From contig NZ_VWWV01000002.1 in assembly GCF_011752815.1 (NCBI RefSeq), positions 248,001-312,000 of the forward strand: a DNA stretch of 64,000 nucleotides, read 5' to 3'. This stretch comes from Enterobacter sp. Cy-643. GTDB lineage: Bacteria; Pseudomonadota; Gammaproteobacteria; Enterobacterales; Enterobacteriaceae. The position numbers and the translations under genes are program-made. Under the pieces are notes generated by a model. The model saw only the letters and a list, made by a program, of their open reading frames with translations. It was not told the DNA's origin and did not search any database. This document shows, one piece after another, positions 51,736-60,892 of this stretch (the first letter of the stretch is position 1; every line of letters starts with the position of its first letter).

Positions 51736-53527
51736 ATGGTTGTCTTATTATCAGAAGGAACTCAGCGACCTGAAGCAATATGGAAGATTATTTGCCAACC
51801 GTTTTCCTAAAATTGCTGGCCGTTTAGGTATTGTCGAGGGTGAGACTGAAGATCCGCATGTCAGTCGTTTAATTGAATCCTTTGCACTATTAACCTCCCG
51901 GATTCATCAACGTCTTGACGATGATGTACCTGAGGTAATTGATGCTCTGCTCTCGGCGCTGGCGCCGCAGTTTTTACGCCCGTTGCCCTCTGTTTGTATT
52001 GTAATGGTTGAACCCGATCCGCAGAAGTCGGGCATTACTGGCAAAAATAGACTTGAAGCGGAAACAGCGCTGTTTACCCGTCACAGCGAGCCGCTTGCCT
52101 GTCAGTTTCAAACCGTCTATCCCATCACGCTATTGCCGTTATCAATGCATGCAGCGGAACTGTACTTTGACAGCGATAAACTCAGCTGGGAATTGATACT
52201 GAATATTAAGATCTGGCCAGGTGCGACGCTGACCAGCGATACGCTACGCTTGTTTCTGCACGGCCCCTCGAACGCCGTCAATACTCTCTATACCCTGCTA
52301 TGTTCAGAGAAACGCGATCTGAATCTGCGACATAACGGTATCGTTACACCGTTATCGAATGATGCTCTACGTCCGGTCGGCTTTGCCACCGAGGACGCGC
52401 TGCTCACGCGGGATACACGGATTGATCCCATCCATATTCTGCTCCTGGATTATTTCTGGTTTCCGCAAAAATTCTCCTTTATCGATATCCAGCTCCCTGC
52501 CGGTTTCACTGCGGCAGGCAATGAGCATATTGAGCTCCAGGCGGTATTTAATCATCATGCTCTTACCGAAAAGTTAGAGAAGCTGGCACCGCTGGTTGAT
52601 AAAAACTTTTTCCGGCTGAACTGCTCACCCGCCGTCAATCTGTTCTCCCAGCGAGCCGAGCCAATCTCCCTGACCGACGCCATCGCGGAATATCCGATTA
52701 TCCCCGACTCCCGGCATCATGATCACATTGATATCTGGGCCATCAATCGCGTCTACCTGCAAAGAAAAACCAATAATCAGGTCGAGAATTGCCCGCTTTT
52801 GCCTCTGATAGAAAGCGGTGGCAACCCTCACGCAGCAGAAGATATTGGGCTGTACTGGCAGTGGCTACGTCGGGAAATACCCAGTAAGAGCGCCATTGAA
52901 TATCAATCATTGGTCGCCTTTAGCGAGCGTCAGAACGCCCGCACGAACGCAGAATCAGGGATCGTTGGCATCGACTTGATATGCACAAACGATGGGCTGG
53001 CGCACCAGTTTCAGTACGGTTCTACCGGTGGCGATTTTGAACTTAACGTGCCGATTGCCGGGTTAAAAATCAGCGCATTGACGCATCCAACCCGGCAGAT
53101 AAGCCCCGTGGACAAGAGTGTCATACGCTGGCGTTTTCTGTCGCAACTCACGCTGAATCACCAGTTACTTGACGGCGAGCTGGGCATTCAAAGGCTGAAA
53201 GAGACGCTTAGCTTATACATTATCGATGATAGTCAGGACAGATCGCGACTCCTCTCTTTGATTCAGGGGCTGTTGTGCGAGCCTCTCACAACCCGCCTTA
53301 TCAGCAACGATCCCCATTCTCTTGCGCGCGGCATCAGCCTGACGCTGACATTCAGCCGAGAGGCACTTCACGAGCCAGAATACTTTTTGCTCTGCAGCCT
53401 GCTGGATCGGCTGCTTGCGCTATATGCCCCCGTGAATAGCTTCACGCGACTAACAACCTGCATTGAGCAAGAAACGCAGACCCGTCGTATCTGGCCTATC
53501 CGTGCTGGGAGACTGTCATGGCTATGA
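51728..53527 (+). CDS. tssF: T6SS baseplate protein TssF
   Basis: TssF (ImpG/VasA), 599 residues, forms the baseplate wedge with TssG and TssE. It starts MNKWLSYYQKELSDLKQYG at 51728, overlapping tssE; an in-frame upstream ATG at 51701 lies inside tssE and is less likely. Typical are FANRFPKIAGRLGI, DPHVSRLIESFALL and ALAPQFLRPLPS. It overlaps tssG by 10 bp. Confidence 0.95.
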   Translation: MNKWLSYYQKELSDLKQYGRLFANRFPKIAGRLGIVEGETEDPHVSRLIESFALLTSRIHQRLDDDVPEVIDALLSALAPQFLRPLPSVCIVMVEPDPQKSGITGKNRLEAETALFTRHSEPLACQFQTVYPITLLPLSMHAAELYFDSDKLSWELILNIKIWPGATLTSDTLRLFLHGPSNAVNTLYTLLCSEKRDLNLRHNGIVTPLSNDALRPVGFATEDALLTRDTRIDPIHILLLDYFWFPQKFSFIDIQLPAGFTAAGNEHIELQAVFNHHALTEKLEKLAPLVDKNFFRLNCSPAVNLFSQRAEPISLTDAIAEYPIIPDSRHHDHIDIWAINRVYLQRKTNNQVENCPLLPLIESGGNPHAAEDIGLYWQWLRREIPSKSAIEYQSLVAFSERQNARTNAESGIVGIDLICTNDGLAHQFQYGSTGGDFELNVPIAGLKISALTHPTRQISPVDKSVIRWRFLSQLTLNHQLLDGELGIQRLKETLSLYIIDDSQDRSRLLSLIQGLLCEPLTTRLISNDPHSLARGISLTLTFSREALHEPEYFLLCSLLDRLLALYAPVNSFTRLTTCIEQETQTRRIWPIRAGRLSWL

Positions 53528-54459
53528 TACCCATCGCCAGTAAATTTAATTTTTATCAGCAGATCCGTCTGCTGCTGCGTAAGCTGCGCGATGGCAAAAC
53601 GAGTGACAATGTTCTCCTTGACGAAAAATTGCACATCACCTCCCCGCTATCCCTGGACGCGCCTAACGGGCAGGTCGAAAGTCTGGCCCAGGAAACACCC
53701 GAATCACCGCTGCAGGTTTGCACAGGATACAACGGACTGACGGGCGCAATGGGGGCGCTGCCGACGGTCTATACCGAATGGCTCATTGAGCGTCAGCACC
53801 GCTATAGCGATCGTTCTGCCAAAGCGTTTCTGGATATTTTTGGTCACCGGCTACACAGCCTCGACTACCTGGCCTGGCAAAAGCACCATTTCTATGCCCA
53901 GGCCGAGGCGCAGCATCAGCCTCCCCTCCAGCAGACTATCCTGGCGCTCGGTGGCCTGCTGGTCTCTGAGATTGCCGCCTCGCAGGCCCAGCATGCCGCT
54001 ATTTTTGCCTCGCCAGTACGCTCAATGGTCAACCTTGAGCGCTGGTTACACCAATACTTTGCTGTTCCGGTAGAAATAGTGCCCTTCACCGGCGGCTGGC
54101 GTGACGTCCCCGCAGAGGAATGTTGCCAGCTTGGTAATCCAGCGCAAACGCTGGCGACGGCTCCGATGATGGGCAATATGCGGCGGGAAGTTAATGCTCA
54201 TTTCGATGTCATCCTGGGGCCAATGTCTCCCGAAACATCGCGCCGCTTCACGCCCCGGGGAAGCCAGTGGCGTGAAGTCTGGTCATCTATTCGTCAATAC
54301 GTCGGTCCGATAATGGACTTTTCAGTTTCAATCAGCATCAGCAGCGCGGAACTTACCTCGCGGCCTCTGGGGATGAGCGCCATCGGGCAAGATTTTTGCC
54401 TCGGCCTTAACCGTGATTTGCACCTTCATCTGGTGCGCATTCCCGACCCGACGGTTTAA
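53518..54459 (+). CDS. tssG: T6SS baseplate protein TssG
   Basis: TssG (ImpH/VasB), 313 residues, partners TssF in the baseplate. Recognisable are SKFNFYQQIRLLLR, GYNGLTGAMGALPTVYTE and the C-terminal LGMSAIGQDFCLG with its conserved W-free end. It is followed by vgrG after 15 bp. Confidence 0.93.
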   Translation: MAMIPIASKFNFYQQIRLLLRKLRDGKTSDNVLLDEKLHITSPLSLDAPNGQVESLAQETPESPLQVCTGYNGLTGAMGALPTVYTEWLIERQHRYSDRSAKAFLDIFGHRLHSLDYLAWQKHHFYAQAEAQHQPPLQQTILALGGLLVSEIAASQAQHAAIFASPVRSMVNLERWLHQYFAVPVEIVPFTGGWRDVPAEECCQLGNPAQTLATAPMMGNMRREVNAHFDVILGPMSPETSRRFTPRGSQWREVWSSIRQYVGPIMDFSVSISISSAELTSRPLGMSAIGQDFCLGLNRDLHLHLVRIPDPTV

Positions 54460-54474
54460 TCAGGAAATTTTTCT

Positions 54475-56454
54475 ATGTCACTTATTGATAAACCCAGGCT
54501 CCATCAGCAAAACCGATTTCTACGCTGGAATGGCGACATTGCGGACGACTTGCTGCTTGTTTCACTCACAGGCGAGGAGGCGATGTCATTCCCTTTCATC
54601 TACCAGATCCGCTCGCTAACCAACAAGTCTGAGGAAGAACTCTTGCGCTGGCACGGGAAAGCTGTCTCTTGTCAGATTGGCGACGCTGCGAGCCAGCACC
54701 CCTTCCGCACACTGCACGGCATGATAACTCGCATCGCCTACAGGCAGCATGTAAAAGGCGAATCTGAATGTTTACTGACCATCGAGCCGTCACTCGCCCG
54801 ATTAAAAAAGGGTCAAATGATGCGCGTCTGGCAGAACATCAGCGTCCCTGAACTCGTGCAATCTTTGCTCAAAGAGCTTGGGGCTGGCCAGCCGGAGCTC
54901 CAGCTTTATGGCCAGTACGATAAACGTGAATATTGCATCCAGTATCGCGAATCGGCCTTCGACTTTATCCAGCGTTTACTGGATGAGGAAGGCATTTATT
55001 ACTTCTTCCGCCATAGTACGGACGGCCATACGCTGATACTGGGTGACCATCCCACTAGCCACAGTAAGATCGCCGGCGAAACGCTTCTCTGGCACCATCA
55101 GGGAAGCATTATCGCCCCGGGCAATATTGAGAGCTGGGAAGCCACAACCTCACCACTCCCACGCGGCGTTACGCTGATCGGCATCAACATGCCGCAGGCG
55201 GCAGTTATTGAAGATAAGCAAAACGGAGCAGGCTCTACCGCCAACATCGATGATATTGACTTTATCGATATCACCCCACAGGGCGAACGCGACCGGCTTT
55301 CTCGCGAAGCACAGCTGGCAATGTCTGCCTTTGAAGCCAATCACCGATTCCATGCGGCAAAAGTTAATGCGCACTGGCTGAGCAGTGGAGAAATCTTCAC
55401 CTTTATCGATCACCCTTCGGGTAAAAAACCGTACTGTATTCACGCTATGTCATTTAGCGCCAGCAATGGCCTCGGCGATAGCGAACAACACTACGATTGC
55501 CAACTCAGTGTTATTAGCCACGACCGGGCGTGGCTCCCCCCCTCACCAGCTCGCCCGAACATACCTGGAATATTAACGGCAACAGTGGTTGGTCCAGCCT
55601 CGGAGGACATCCACACCGACGAATTTGGCCGCATCAAAATTCAGTTCCCCTGGGATAAAGAGAATCCATTTGACGATACCAGTTCCTGTTGGGTTCGCGT
55701 CTCGCAGCCGTGGACCGGCGGCAAATTCGGCGCCCAGTTTATTCCACGTATTGGGAGTGAAGTTCTGGTCAGTTTTATTCAGGGTCATCCTGACTATCCG
55801 ATAGTCACCGGTGCCGTTTATAACGGACAAAACAAGCCGCCGTTTGAACTGCCGGAGGAGAAAAATGAGAGCGGGTTCATCACCCGTAGCACCCCCCAGG
55901 GCAGCGTCGATACCGGCCATCGCCTGAGCTTCAACGATAAAAAGGGTGAAGAGCGGCTAACTATCGTGGCGCAAAAGGATCTGGCGATAACGGTGAAAAA
56001 CGATCTCAACCAGACGATTGCGAGAAACCGCGCCGTGGAGCTGACTAAAGGTGACGATCGGCTGATGCTCAAGCAGGGAAACTGCGATCTGACCCTGGAA
56101 AAAGGCAACTTATGCCACAGCATCACAGGCAACATCACCACCGAAATCAATAACGGCAACTATGCCCTCCACGCCTCCGGCGGCAGCGGTAGCATCAAAA
56201 CGGACAAGGCGCTAACCCTGGAGTCCATGCAATCCATCGAACTAAAAGTCGGCGGCAACAAAATAACCCTGTCCACCAGCGGGATTTCAATCAACGGCAC
56301 CATGATCAAAATCGAAGGCAGTGGCAGTGCAGAAATGAAAGCAGCGATGGTCAAGGTCGAGGGCAGCGGGACCGTCGAGATGAAAGGTGCGATGGCAACT
56401 ATTTCGGGCAGCGGGATGACTCAGGTCTCCGGCGGCATCATTAACATTGGTTAA
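54475..56454 (+). CDS. vgrG: T6SS spike protein VgrG
   Basis: VgrG/TssI is the trimeric spike at the tip of the Hcp tube. The 659 residues show the gp27-like part (RFLRWNGDIADDLLLVSLTG, ESAFDFIQRLLDEEGIYYFF), the gp5 OB-fold (DEFGRIKIQFPWD, CWVRVSQPWTGGKFGAQFIP) and a C-terminal beta-prism with repeats such as MVKVEGSGTVEMKGAM. No extra enzymatic domain follows, so it is not an evolved VgrG. It is followed by a small unknown gene and PAAR. Confidence 0.95.
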   Translation: MSLIDKPRLHQQNRFLRWNGDIADDLLLVSLTGEEAMSFPFIYQIRSLTNKSEEELLRWHGKAVSCQIGDAASQHPFRTLHGMITRIAYRQHVKGESECLLTIEPSLARLKKGQMMRVWQNISVPELVQSLLKELGAGQPELQLYGQYDKREYCIQYRESAFDFIQRLLDEEGIYYFFRHSTDGHTLILGDHPTSHSKIAGETLLWHHQGSIIAPGNIESWEATTSPLPRGVTLIGINMPQAAVIEDKQNGAGSTANIDDIDFIDITPQGERDRLSREAQLAMSAFEANHRFHAAKVNAHWLSSGEIFTFIDHPSGKKPYCIHAMSFSASNGLGDSEQHYDCQLSVISHDRAWLPPSPARPNIPGILTATVVGPASEDIHTDEFGRIKIQFPWDKENPFDDTSSCWVRVSQPWTGGKFGAQFIPRIGSEVLVSFIQGHPDYPIVTGAVYNGQNKPPFELPEEKNESGFITRSTPQGSVDTGHRLSFNDKKGEERLTIVAQKDLAITVKNDLNQTIARNRAVELTKGDDRLMLKQGNCDLTLEKGNLCHSITGNITTEINNGNYALHASGGSGSIKTDKALTLESMQSIELKVGGNKITLSTSGISINGTMIKIEGSGSAEMKAAMVKVEGSGTVEMKGAMATISGSGMTQVSGGIINIG

Positions 56455-56463
56455 GAGGCTTCT

Positions 56464-56904
56464 ATGTCACACAGCACCTCCCCAGCACCAGGAACAGAGG
56501 AATGGCAAAACTCGCTCCTGGAGTTAGCCCAAAATTTTGCTCCGCTTACCCAAGCCCCTAAGCTCATTGCCCTGCTACGTCAGGTGACGCAGCCAGATCT
56601 GCATGCGCTGCTGGATGACATTGCTTTGCAGTACCGAGAACCGAGCAATGAACGACGCTGGCCGCTATTTGAGCGCGCCAGTGCGGCAGGCTTCAGTACC
56701 CTGCCCGGTGCACTGGCGTTATCACAATTCTGGGCGACCGGCAGCATGAGCCCCGATGGCTTAGAGCCGGTTTACCCTGACCCACAAATGAGTCCACAGA
56801 TCTTGCACAGCCTCCTGGTCATTCTGGCCATACAGTTGGCGGAAAATCCCGCGGAAGGTGCCAGCCAACTGATCGAGCTATGTACTAAAGAGGAGAATGC
56901 ATAA
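56464..56904 (+). CDS. Unknown protein between VgrG and PAAR
   Basis: A 146-residue acidic soluble protein, mostly helical, with no signal. Stretches are LLELAQNFAPLTQAPKLIAL and PDLHALLDDIALQYREPSNE; the end is LCTKEENA. It ends in a TAATG overlap with PAAR. Its place between spike and tip suggests a loader or chaperone for PAAR or cargo; I cannot name the family firmly. Confidence 0.7.
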   Translation: MSHSTSPAPGTEEWQNSLLELAQNFAPLTQAPKLIALLRQVTQPDLHALLDDIALQYREPSNERRWPLFERASAAGFSTLPGALALSQFWATGSMSPDGLEPVYPDPQMSPQILHSLLVILAIQLAENPAEGASQLIELCTKEENA

Positions 56905-57203
56905 TGCCGCTCCCTGCTGCCCGTGTTTCAGATATGCACGTTTGTCCCATGGTAACTCCCGGCGTTCCCCCCATCCCACATGTCGGCGGACCGATTCTGC
57001 CACCAGGCGTTATGACGGTGATGATAGGCGGCCTGCCTGCGGCCACAGTCGGATCCATGGCCACTTGTACCGGACCGCTCGACACTATTGTCATGGGCAG
57101 TACCAAAGTTCTCATCGGCAAAAAACCAGCGGCGCGGATGGGCGACACCTGCGCGCACGGCGGCACCATTATTGCGGGCTGCGTTAAGGTATTAATTGGT
57201 TAA
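56904..57203 (+). CDS. PAAR spike-tip protein
   Basis: A 99-residue PAAR protein that sharpens the VgrG tip. It has three repeats with the PAAR-type motifs: ARVSDMHVCPM, GGLPAATVGSMATC and KKPAARMGDTCAHGGTI. His and Cys residues for the bound metal are in place. There is no C-terminal toxin extension. It overlaps the gene before it and lies 10 bp before tssA. Confidence 0.93.
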   Translation: MPLPAARVSDMHVCPMVTPGVPPIPHVGGPILPPGVMTVMIGGLPAATVGSMATCTGPLDTIVMGSTKVLIGKKPAARMGDTCAHGGTIIAGCVKVLIG

Positions 57204-57213
57204 GGCACAAAAA

Positions 57214-58281
57214 ATGAACACCGATATTTCTACACTTTTAATCCCCATAACCCCGGAAAAACCGGCCGGGGAAAATCTGGAATATGAACCGATATTCGAT
57301 GACATCCGGCAAGCGCGACATAGCGACCCGGACTATCTTCCGCAGGATGAATGGGCCGTCAGTGAGCCTCGCAAGGCTGACTGGAACCGGGTCCACGATC
57401 TCTGTAAACAGGCTCTGATTGAGCAAAGTAAAGATCTGCAGTTGGCCTGCTGGTATGCCGAAGCACTCAGCCACAAGCACGGTTTATCAGGCGTAAGGAC
57501 AGGCATTGAGTTTCTCAGCGAGTTTCTGACCCGCTTCTGGTTTCAGTGCTGGCCTTCGCTGGAAGAAGATGGGCTGTCCATACGACGTAGCAAACTGCTA
57601 CGCCTCGATCGAGACCTCAGCCAGCAGCTTTTTTCCCTGCCGATGCTACGCCAGGAAAATAGCAGCCTCTCCCTCTGGCAATCCATCCTGACCTTTGAAC
57701 ATAAACTCAGTACGCAGCCGGACGATCGTGACGAGCTAATCGCCGCGGAAGGGATCATGACGATGGAAGAGTTTGATCGCGAGGCCGCGCGCTTTTCTTC
57801 TATCGAGATAGGCCTGCGGGCTAACGAGATCGAGCAATTACAGCAAGCGTTTGAACAGCTTGAAGCTCGCTATTGCTCGTTAAGCCAGGATCCGGACAGC
57901 GATACCTTTACGCTCACTCGGCAGACGCTGCGCGATCTTAGCGACTACCTGCAGCGCCTGGCTCAACGCGTTATTCCCCTTGCTGACGAAACTATCTCTA
58001 TGGGTCTCGATGTCGAGGAAGCGATTCCACAGCCGCCAGAGGCCCCTGCTCGCCCGACTTCTCAGGGGCAAACGATGAATCGTGATGTTGCTATCGGCCA
58101 GATGTTGGCAATTGCGGGCTATTTTCGTCAGACCGAACCCTCTAGCCCTGTGCCTTTTCTGATGGAACGTGCAGCCCGCTGGGCCAATATGACGCTCACC
58201 GAGTGGCTGGAAGAAATGCTTCATAACGAAGGAAACATTGTTAGTGAAATCAATAACGTATTAATTGGACAACGGCAATAA
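57214..58281 (+). CDS. tssA: T6SS cap/baseplate protein TssA
   Basis: TssA has an N-terminal ImpA domain (PAGENLEYEPIFDDIRQAR, then CKQALIEQSKDLQLACWYAEA) and here 355 residues, with a C-terminal part reading AIAGYFRQTEPSSPVPFLMERAARW in its key pattern. The start at 57214 (MNTDISTLL) is preferred over 57196. It helps sheath and tube grow. The next start overlaps its stop by one base. Confidence 0.9.
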   Translation: MNTDISTLLIPITPEKPAGENLEYEPIFDDIRQARHSDPDYLPQDEWAVSEPRKADWNRVHDLCKQALIEQSKDLQLACWYAEALSHKHGLSGVRTGIEFLSEFLTRFWFQCWPSLEEDGLSIRRSKLLRLDRDLSQQLFSLPMLRQENSSLSLWQSILTFEHKLSTQPDDRDELIAAEGIMTMEEFDREAARFSSIEIGLRANEIEQLQQAFEQLEARYCSLSQDPDSDTFTLTRQTLRDLSDYLQRLAQRVIPLADETISMGLDVEEAIPQPPEAPARPTSQGQTMNRDVAIGQMLAIAGYFRQTEPSSPVPFLMERAARWANMTLTEWLEEMLHNEGNIVSEINNVLIGQRQ

Positions 58282-58907
58282 TGCGAACCAGCATCCCCTT
58301 TTTCTTTTTACTCGCCAGCGCTCTGGTCAGCGGCTGCTCGACCGTTTCCAGCAGAACAACGAGCGAAAATCAGGCGATCGAGCAAGTTTCGGCCTCCTTT
58401 GGCCATGGGGCGATTACCCTGGAGGTCTTGACCGATCCGGATCTTAACGCCCTAAACGGCATCGCAAATAGCTGCACGCTGTTAGTGGTTCAGGCAAATA
58501 ACGCGGGCACGTTACGCAAGCTGCTCTCTAATCCCTTTGCGCTGAAGAGCCTGTTCAGCGGCGCCGGCGCTCAGGATGATATTTTGAAGGTAGATCGCTA
58601 CTCTGCCATGCCAGGTCAGAGCGCGACACTGCACATCGATCGCAGCGAAAATAGTCGTTATCTCGCCGTTGTGGCTGGCTACTACCCCTTCCCACAACAG
58701 CAGCATATGTCGCTGGTCGCCATTCCTGTTAGCGTGGAAAACAACGGCTGGCTATTACCTGACTGGCGCGCACAGCTCGCCCCGCTGTCTCTCCGGCTGC
58801 GTCTTGGCAGCAGCAGTATCACCCAATTTGAAGGTGCGAAGCCTGAGCGTATAACGCTCACCAGCGAGTCCGCCGTCCCCTCCCCGGTAGCTGAACAAGG
58901 AACGTAA
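58281..58907 (+). CDS. tssJ: T6SS outer-membrane lipoprotein TssJ
   Basis: TssJ anchors the membrane complex in the outer membrane through TssM. The N-terminus is a lipoprotein signal (FFLLASALVSGCST) with the lipidated Cys at residue 20. The rest shows the TssJ fold: LNALNGIANSCTLLVVQ and RYLAVVAGYYPF. It has 208 residues. Confidence 0.92.
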   Translation: MRTSIPFFFLLASALVSGCSTVSSRTTSENQAIEQVSASFGHGAITLEVLTDPDLNALNGIANSCTLLVVQANNAGTLRKLLSNPFALKSLFSGAGAQDDILKVDRYSAMPGQSATLHIDRSENSRYLAVVAGYYPFPQQQHMSLVAIPVSVENNGWLLPDWRAQLAPLSLRLRLGSSSITQFEGAKPERITLTSESAVPSPVAEQGT

Positions 58908-58908
58908 T

Positions 58909-60270
58909 ATGTATACCGAGCTACAGCAAATCTATTGGTACTCTGGCGTTTATCTACAGCCGCAGCATCTGCAGTCAGTCGACTTACACCACAACTATAT
59001 GCTTTCCAGGCAGCGCCAGCTGGCTCAGCCCTGGAATACCGGCATGATCCTTTGCGATTTTAATGCCGAAATTCTGGTGAATTTCACGCTCAAAATTGAG
59101 CGTTTACAGGCCATTTTGCCATCCGGCGACTATCTGGAATACCCCGGTAACTGTACCCTGCAACCACGTCAGTTTCGCGATGCCTGGAAGCAGATAGAAA
59201 AACCGTTCACGCTGTGGCTGGCTCTACGCCGGTTCGACCCGGGACACGCTAATGTAGGGGACTCCCCAAACAGCCGTTGGTTAAAGCCAAACGAAGAAGG
59301 GGTGATGAAGGATGTCTATTTCAACGGCCCCGAGTGCAGCGTCTCCCGCATTCTTTATAACGTGCAGATCCTCAGTGATGAGGAGAAGAAAGCGGTGGTC
59401 GACTGTGAATTCCTGCCGTTGATTCGGTTGCGTTATGAAAACGATCGCGTCATTAGCGACGAGCAGTTTTGTCCGCCGCTGGTTACCCTTAACGGCTATC
59501 CAACGCTGAAAAATCTGCTTGAGGGGCTTTACGCAGAACTGGCAAACCGTGCCTATCAGTTAGCAGAATACAAACGCGCCGACCAGCTAAAAGACGCCAC
59601 GCGAGGTGACGTCACTCAGCTTCTCGCTATGCGGTCGCTGAATCGTACCCTACCGCTGTTAAACCACTATTGTCAGCTGCCAACCATGCATCCCTGGCCC
59701 ATATATGGGCTATTAGCACAACTGATTGGGGAACTTTCAAGCTTCAGCGAGCTTTGCTCGTTTAACGGGGAATGGGACGGCCAGGAGGCTTTATTGCCCT
59801 ATGACCATTTCAATCTCTATGCCTGTTTTGACAGTGCGCGCAGGCTCATCATCAGCCAACTCAATAGTCTGACGCTAGAAAATAATACCTGGGTCACGCT
59901 CACCGCCGACAGCCAGCGAATTTTCCGCACCAGCCTTCAGTCGCTGCCGTGGAAAAACACGGGCAGCCTGCTGTTGATGCTCCGCTCAGAAACACTCATC
60001 GACGTACAGCAGATTGACAGTGTCAGCTTTAAAATCGCCTCGGAGTCATCAATCCAGACGCTGATCCAGCATGCATTGCCCGGCCTGGGTGCTACCTGGC
60101 TGAATCCTACCCCCCGCGGGATCCCGCATCGTAAAGATTCATTCTATTTCCAGCTTAACCAACAAAGCCCCGGCTGGAATGCCATCGACCAACAGAAAAC
60201 CCTCGCTTTTTACTGGGATGACGCACCGGCCGACCTTCAGGTTCAGGCCATCTTCATGGAGGCGAAATAA
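58909..60270 (+). CDS. tssK: T6SS baseplate-membrane connector TssK
   Basis: TssK, 453 residues, links the baseplate to TssL and TssM. It starts with the family's IYWYSGVYLQPQHLQ pattern (residues 8-22) and DFNAEILVNFTLKIERLQAI follows. It overlaps tssL by one base. Confidence 0.94.
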   Translation: MYTELQQIYWYSGVYLQPQHLQSVDLHHNYMLSRQRQLAQPWNTGMILCDFNAEILVNFTLKIERLQAILPSGDYLEYPGNCTLQPRQFRDAWKQIEKPFTLWLALRRFDPGHANVGDSPNSRWLKPNEEGVMKDVYFNGPECSVSRILYNVQILSDEEKKAVVDCEFLPLIRLRYENDRVISDEQFCPPLVTLNGYPTLKNLLEGLYAELANRAYQLAEYKRADQLKDATRGDVTQLLAMRSLNRTLPLLNHYCQLPTMHPWPIYGLLAQLIGELSSFSELCSFNGEWDGQEALLPYDHFNLYACFDSARRLIISQLNSLTLENNTWVTLTADSQRIFRTSLQSLPWKNTGSLLLMLRSETLIDVQQIDSVSFKIASESSIQTLIQHALPGLGATWLNPTPRGIPHRKDSFYFQLNQQSPGWNAIDQQKTLAFYWDDAPADLQVQAIFMEAK

Positions 60271-60887
60271 TGACTCTCCTCGACATCTATCTGCCAATCT
60301 TCAAAACGGTGCTACAGATAAAGAGCACCCCCTCAGCATTTGAAGACTATGAGCACAGCCGTCAGCTCTGCATCGATTTACTGGAGCAGGCGACGTGCGA
60401 GTCTGCTCAGCACGATGTCAGTGAAGAAGAAAAAGAGGCCGCGCGCGTGGCAGTTATAGCCTGGCTGGACGAGACCATTCTGCGTTCGTCACTTCCCTGG
60501 CGTCAGCGCTGGCAAAAAGAGCTCCTGCAGCGCAAGTACCTCAATATCACCACCGCTGGGGAGTTTTTTTTTACCGTTCTCGAACAGCTTAGCCCGCAAT
60601 ATCGTCAGGCCAGAAAGGTATTTTTGTTCTGCCTACAGCAGGGTTTTCAAGGCCAGCTAGGCTCGGTTGATGACCCGCTGCCCCTGCAATCTGTCATCGC
60701 CGAACAGCGCAGTCTCTGCCTGCCGGAAGCCTGGCAAAACTGGCCAAACGATGCGCCGCTGGTGTCCATCAGGACGCCGACAAAAGAAGCAATGACCCAG
60801 AATCTTCGACCATTACTGTCCCTGACTGTCTGTGTCGGGCTGCTATATGTCGCGCTCTTCATCTTTCTTCACAACTACTTATTTTGA
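60270..60887 (+). CDS. tssL: T6SS inner-membrane protein TssL (DotU-like)
   Basis: TssL, 205 residues, is the short form with the cytoplasmic DotU hook domain (VIAWLDETILRSSLPWRQRW, GEFFFTVLEQL) and one C-terminal membrane segment (LTVCVGLLYVALFIFLHNYLF region). It has no OmpA-like peptidoglycan-binding extension. Confidence 0.94.
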   Translation: MTLLDIYLPIFKTVLQIKSTPSAFEDYEHSRQLCIDLLEQATCESAQHDVSEEEKEAARVAVIAWLDETILRSSLPWRQRWQKELLQRKYLNITTAGEFFFTVLEQLSPQYRQARKVFLFCLQQGFQGQLGSVDDPLPLQSVIAEQRSLCLPEAWQNWPNDAPLVSIRTPTKEAMTQNLRPLLSLTVCVGLLYVALFIFLHNYLF

Positions 60888-60892
60888 TTGCT

